From NCBI GenBank assembly GCA_937881505.1, contig CALGEM010000300.1, positions 1 to 6,125 on the forward strand: 6,125 bases of DNA, read 5' to 3'. The notes below the pieces were generated by a model. The model had not been told where the DNA came from. It saw nothing but the letters and a program-made list of their open reading frames with translations, and made no database searches. The position numbers and the translations under genes were made by a program. Positions 5,754 to 6,125 of the stretch are shown piece after piece. Source of the stretch: an uncultured euryarchaeote. Its GTDB lineage: Archaea; Thermoplasmatota; Poseidoniia; Poseidoniales; Poseidoniaceae. Position 1 is the first letter of the stretch, and each line of letters starts with the position of its first letter.

Positions 5754-6125
5754 TCAAGCCAGAATGAGACGTAGGTCCTCTAGACTGCGAAGCTCTGCAA
5801 GATAGATTTGCTCGATGGCGTCGTACATCTCTTGGTCACCTGCTTTTTCCACGAGTTGAATGATGTTCGCATACACTTCGGCAGCCTTCGTTTCGGTCTC
5901 CAATGAGCGTTCAAGCATCGCTTTGTACTCGGTGGTGTGAACGATGGGGTGGGGATTGCGCTCCGTCACAGGAACGCCACCTAACTTGACGATGGCTCGG
6001 CGAACAACATCGGCGTGAGCGAGTGATTCTGTGGCTTCTCCATTGAACATCGGGTCGAGTTGCAGGCGATGAATCCCCTGAATATTGGCGGCATAATGAG
6101 CGTACATGTTGACGGCACGCAGTTC
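5754..6125 (-). CDS. ferritin/bacterioferritin-like four-helix protein, partial (5' end outside window)
   Basis: The minus-strand frame is open from the right edge to TGA at 5756-5754, giving 123 visible residues. The methionine at 6107 is internal, because six residues before it ('ELRAVN') continue the first helix with the ferritin-like E-x2-A-x3-Y pattern. 'ESLAHADVVRRAI' and 'GGVP' recall the second bacterioferritin helix and its following turn. 'ETETKAAEVYANIIQLVEKAGD' and 'IYLAELRSLEDL' recall helices three and four. Family members oxidise and store iron or reduce peroxides at a di-iron site. Numbering from the internal Met as 1, the edge glutamate (-5), H31, E72 and E105 fit bacterioferritin E18, H54, E94 and E127. 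However, S28 lies at the E51 position (with E27 beside it), and S108 replaces H130. The metal site is therefore incomplete or altered, and ferroxidase activity is doubtful. It converges with the permease gene. A more distant ferritin-like family is possible. Confidence 0.65.
   Translation of the reverse strand, partial: ELRAVNMYAHYAANIQGIHRLQLDPMFNGEATESLAHADVVRRAIVKLGGVPVTERNPHPIVHTTEYKAMLERSLETETKAAEVYANIIQLVEKAGDQEMYDAIEQIYLAELRSLEDLRLILA

Overview
The window looks like a stretch of a moderately GC-rich archaeal chromosome, most plausibly a marine Thermoplasmatota/Poseidoniales-type (Marine Group II) genome. This is an inference. The sequence signs are AT-rich TATA-like elements about 25-26 nt upstream of three start codons that lack a well-placed Shine-Dalgarno site (leaderless style), and a strong archaeal-type GAGGTGA ribosome binding site in front of the one clearly internal operon gene. 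No rRNA, tRNA, CRISPR array or mobile element is visible.

Layout. (1) 2-397 (+): the 3' part of a gene whose product resembles the helical C-terminal half of a LON substrate-binding (LON N-terminal) domain. (2) 441-1262 (+): panB, ketopantoate hydroxymethyltransferase of pantothenate/CoA synthesis. (3) 1263-1772 (-): an unrecognised tryptophan-rich membrane protein with about five membrane segments. It converges on panB with no intergenic base at all, the two stop codons forming the palindrome TGATCA. (4) 1773-1867: a divergent promoter region with TATA-like elements facing both ways and an operator-like palindrome between them. (5) 1868-2770 (+): the catalytic (beta-type) subunit of a class III (LigB-family) extradiol dioxygenase, closest in motif spacing to 2-aminophenol 1,6-dioxygenase. 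(6) 2767-4209 (+), overlapping gene 5 by ATGA: a fusion of the non-catalytic alpha-type dioxygenase subunit with a C-terminal RidA-family domain resembling 2-aminomuconate deaminase. (7) 4316-5707 (+): an APC-superfamily amino acid/polyamine-type permease. (8) 5754-6125 (-): a partial ferritin/bacterioferritin-like helical protein lacking some canonical di-iron ligands. A hairpin sits between the convergent genes 7 and 8.

The main point of interest is the 1868-4209 pair. In the known aminophenol route a dioxygenase opens the ring to an amino-semialdehyde, a dehydrogenase oxidises it to 2-aminomuconate, and a RidA-type deaminase releases ammonia. Here the first and third activities are physically joined through the alpha subunit, and no dehydrogenase lies in the window. 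That suggests substrate channelling, or deamination of the semialdehyde directly. The following permease might supply an aromatic amine or amino-acid substrate, but that link rests on adjacency only.
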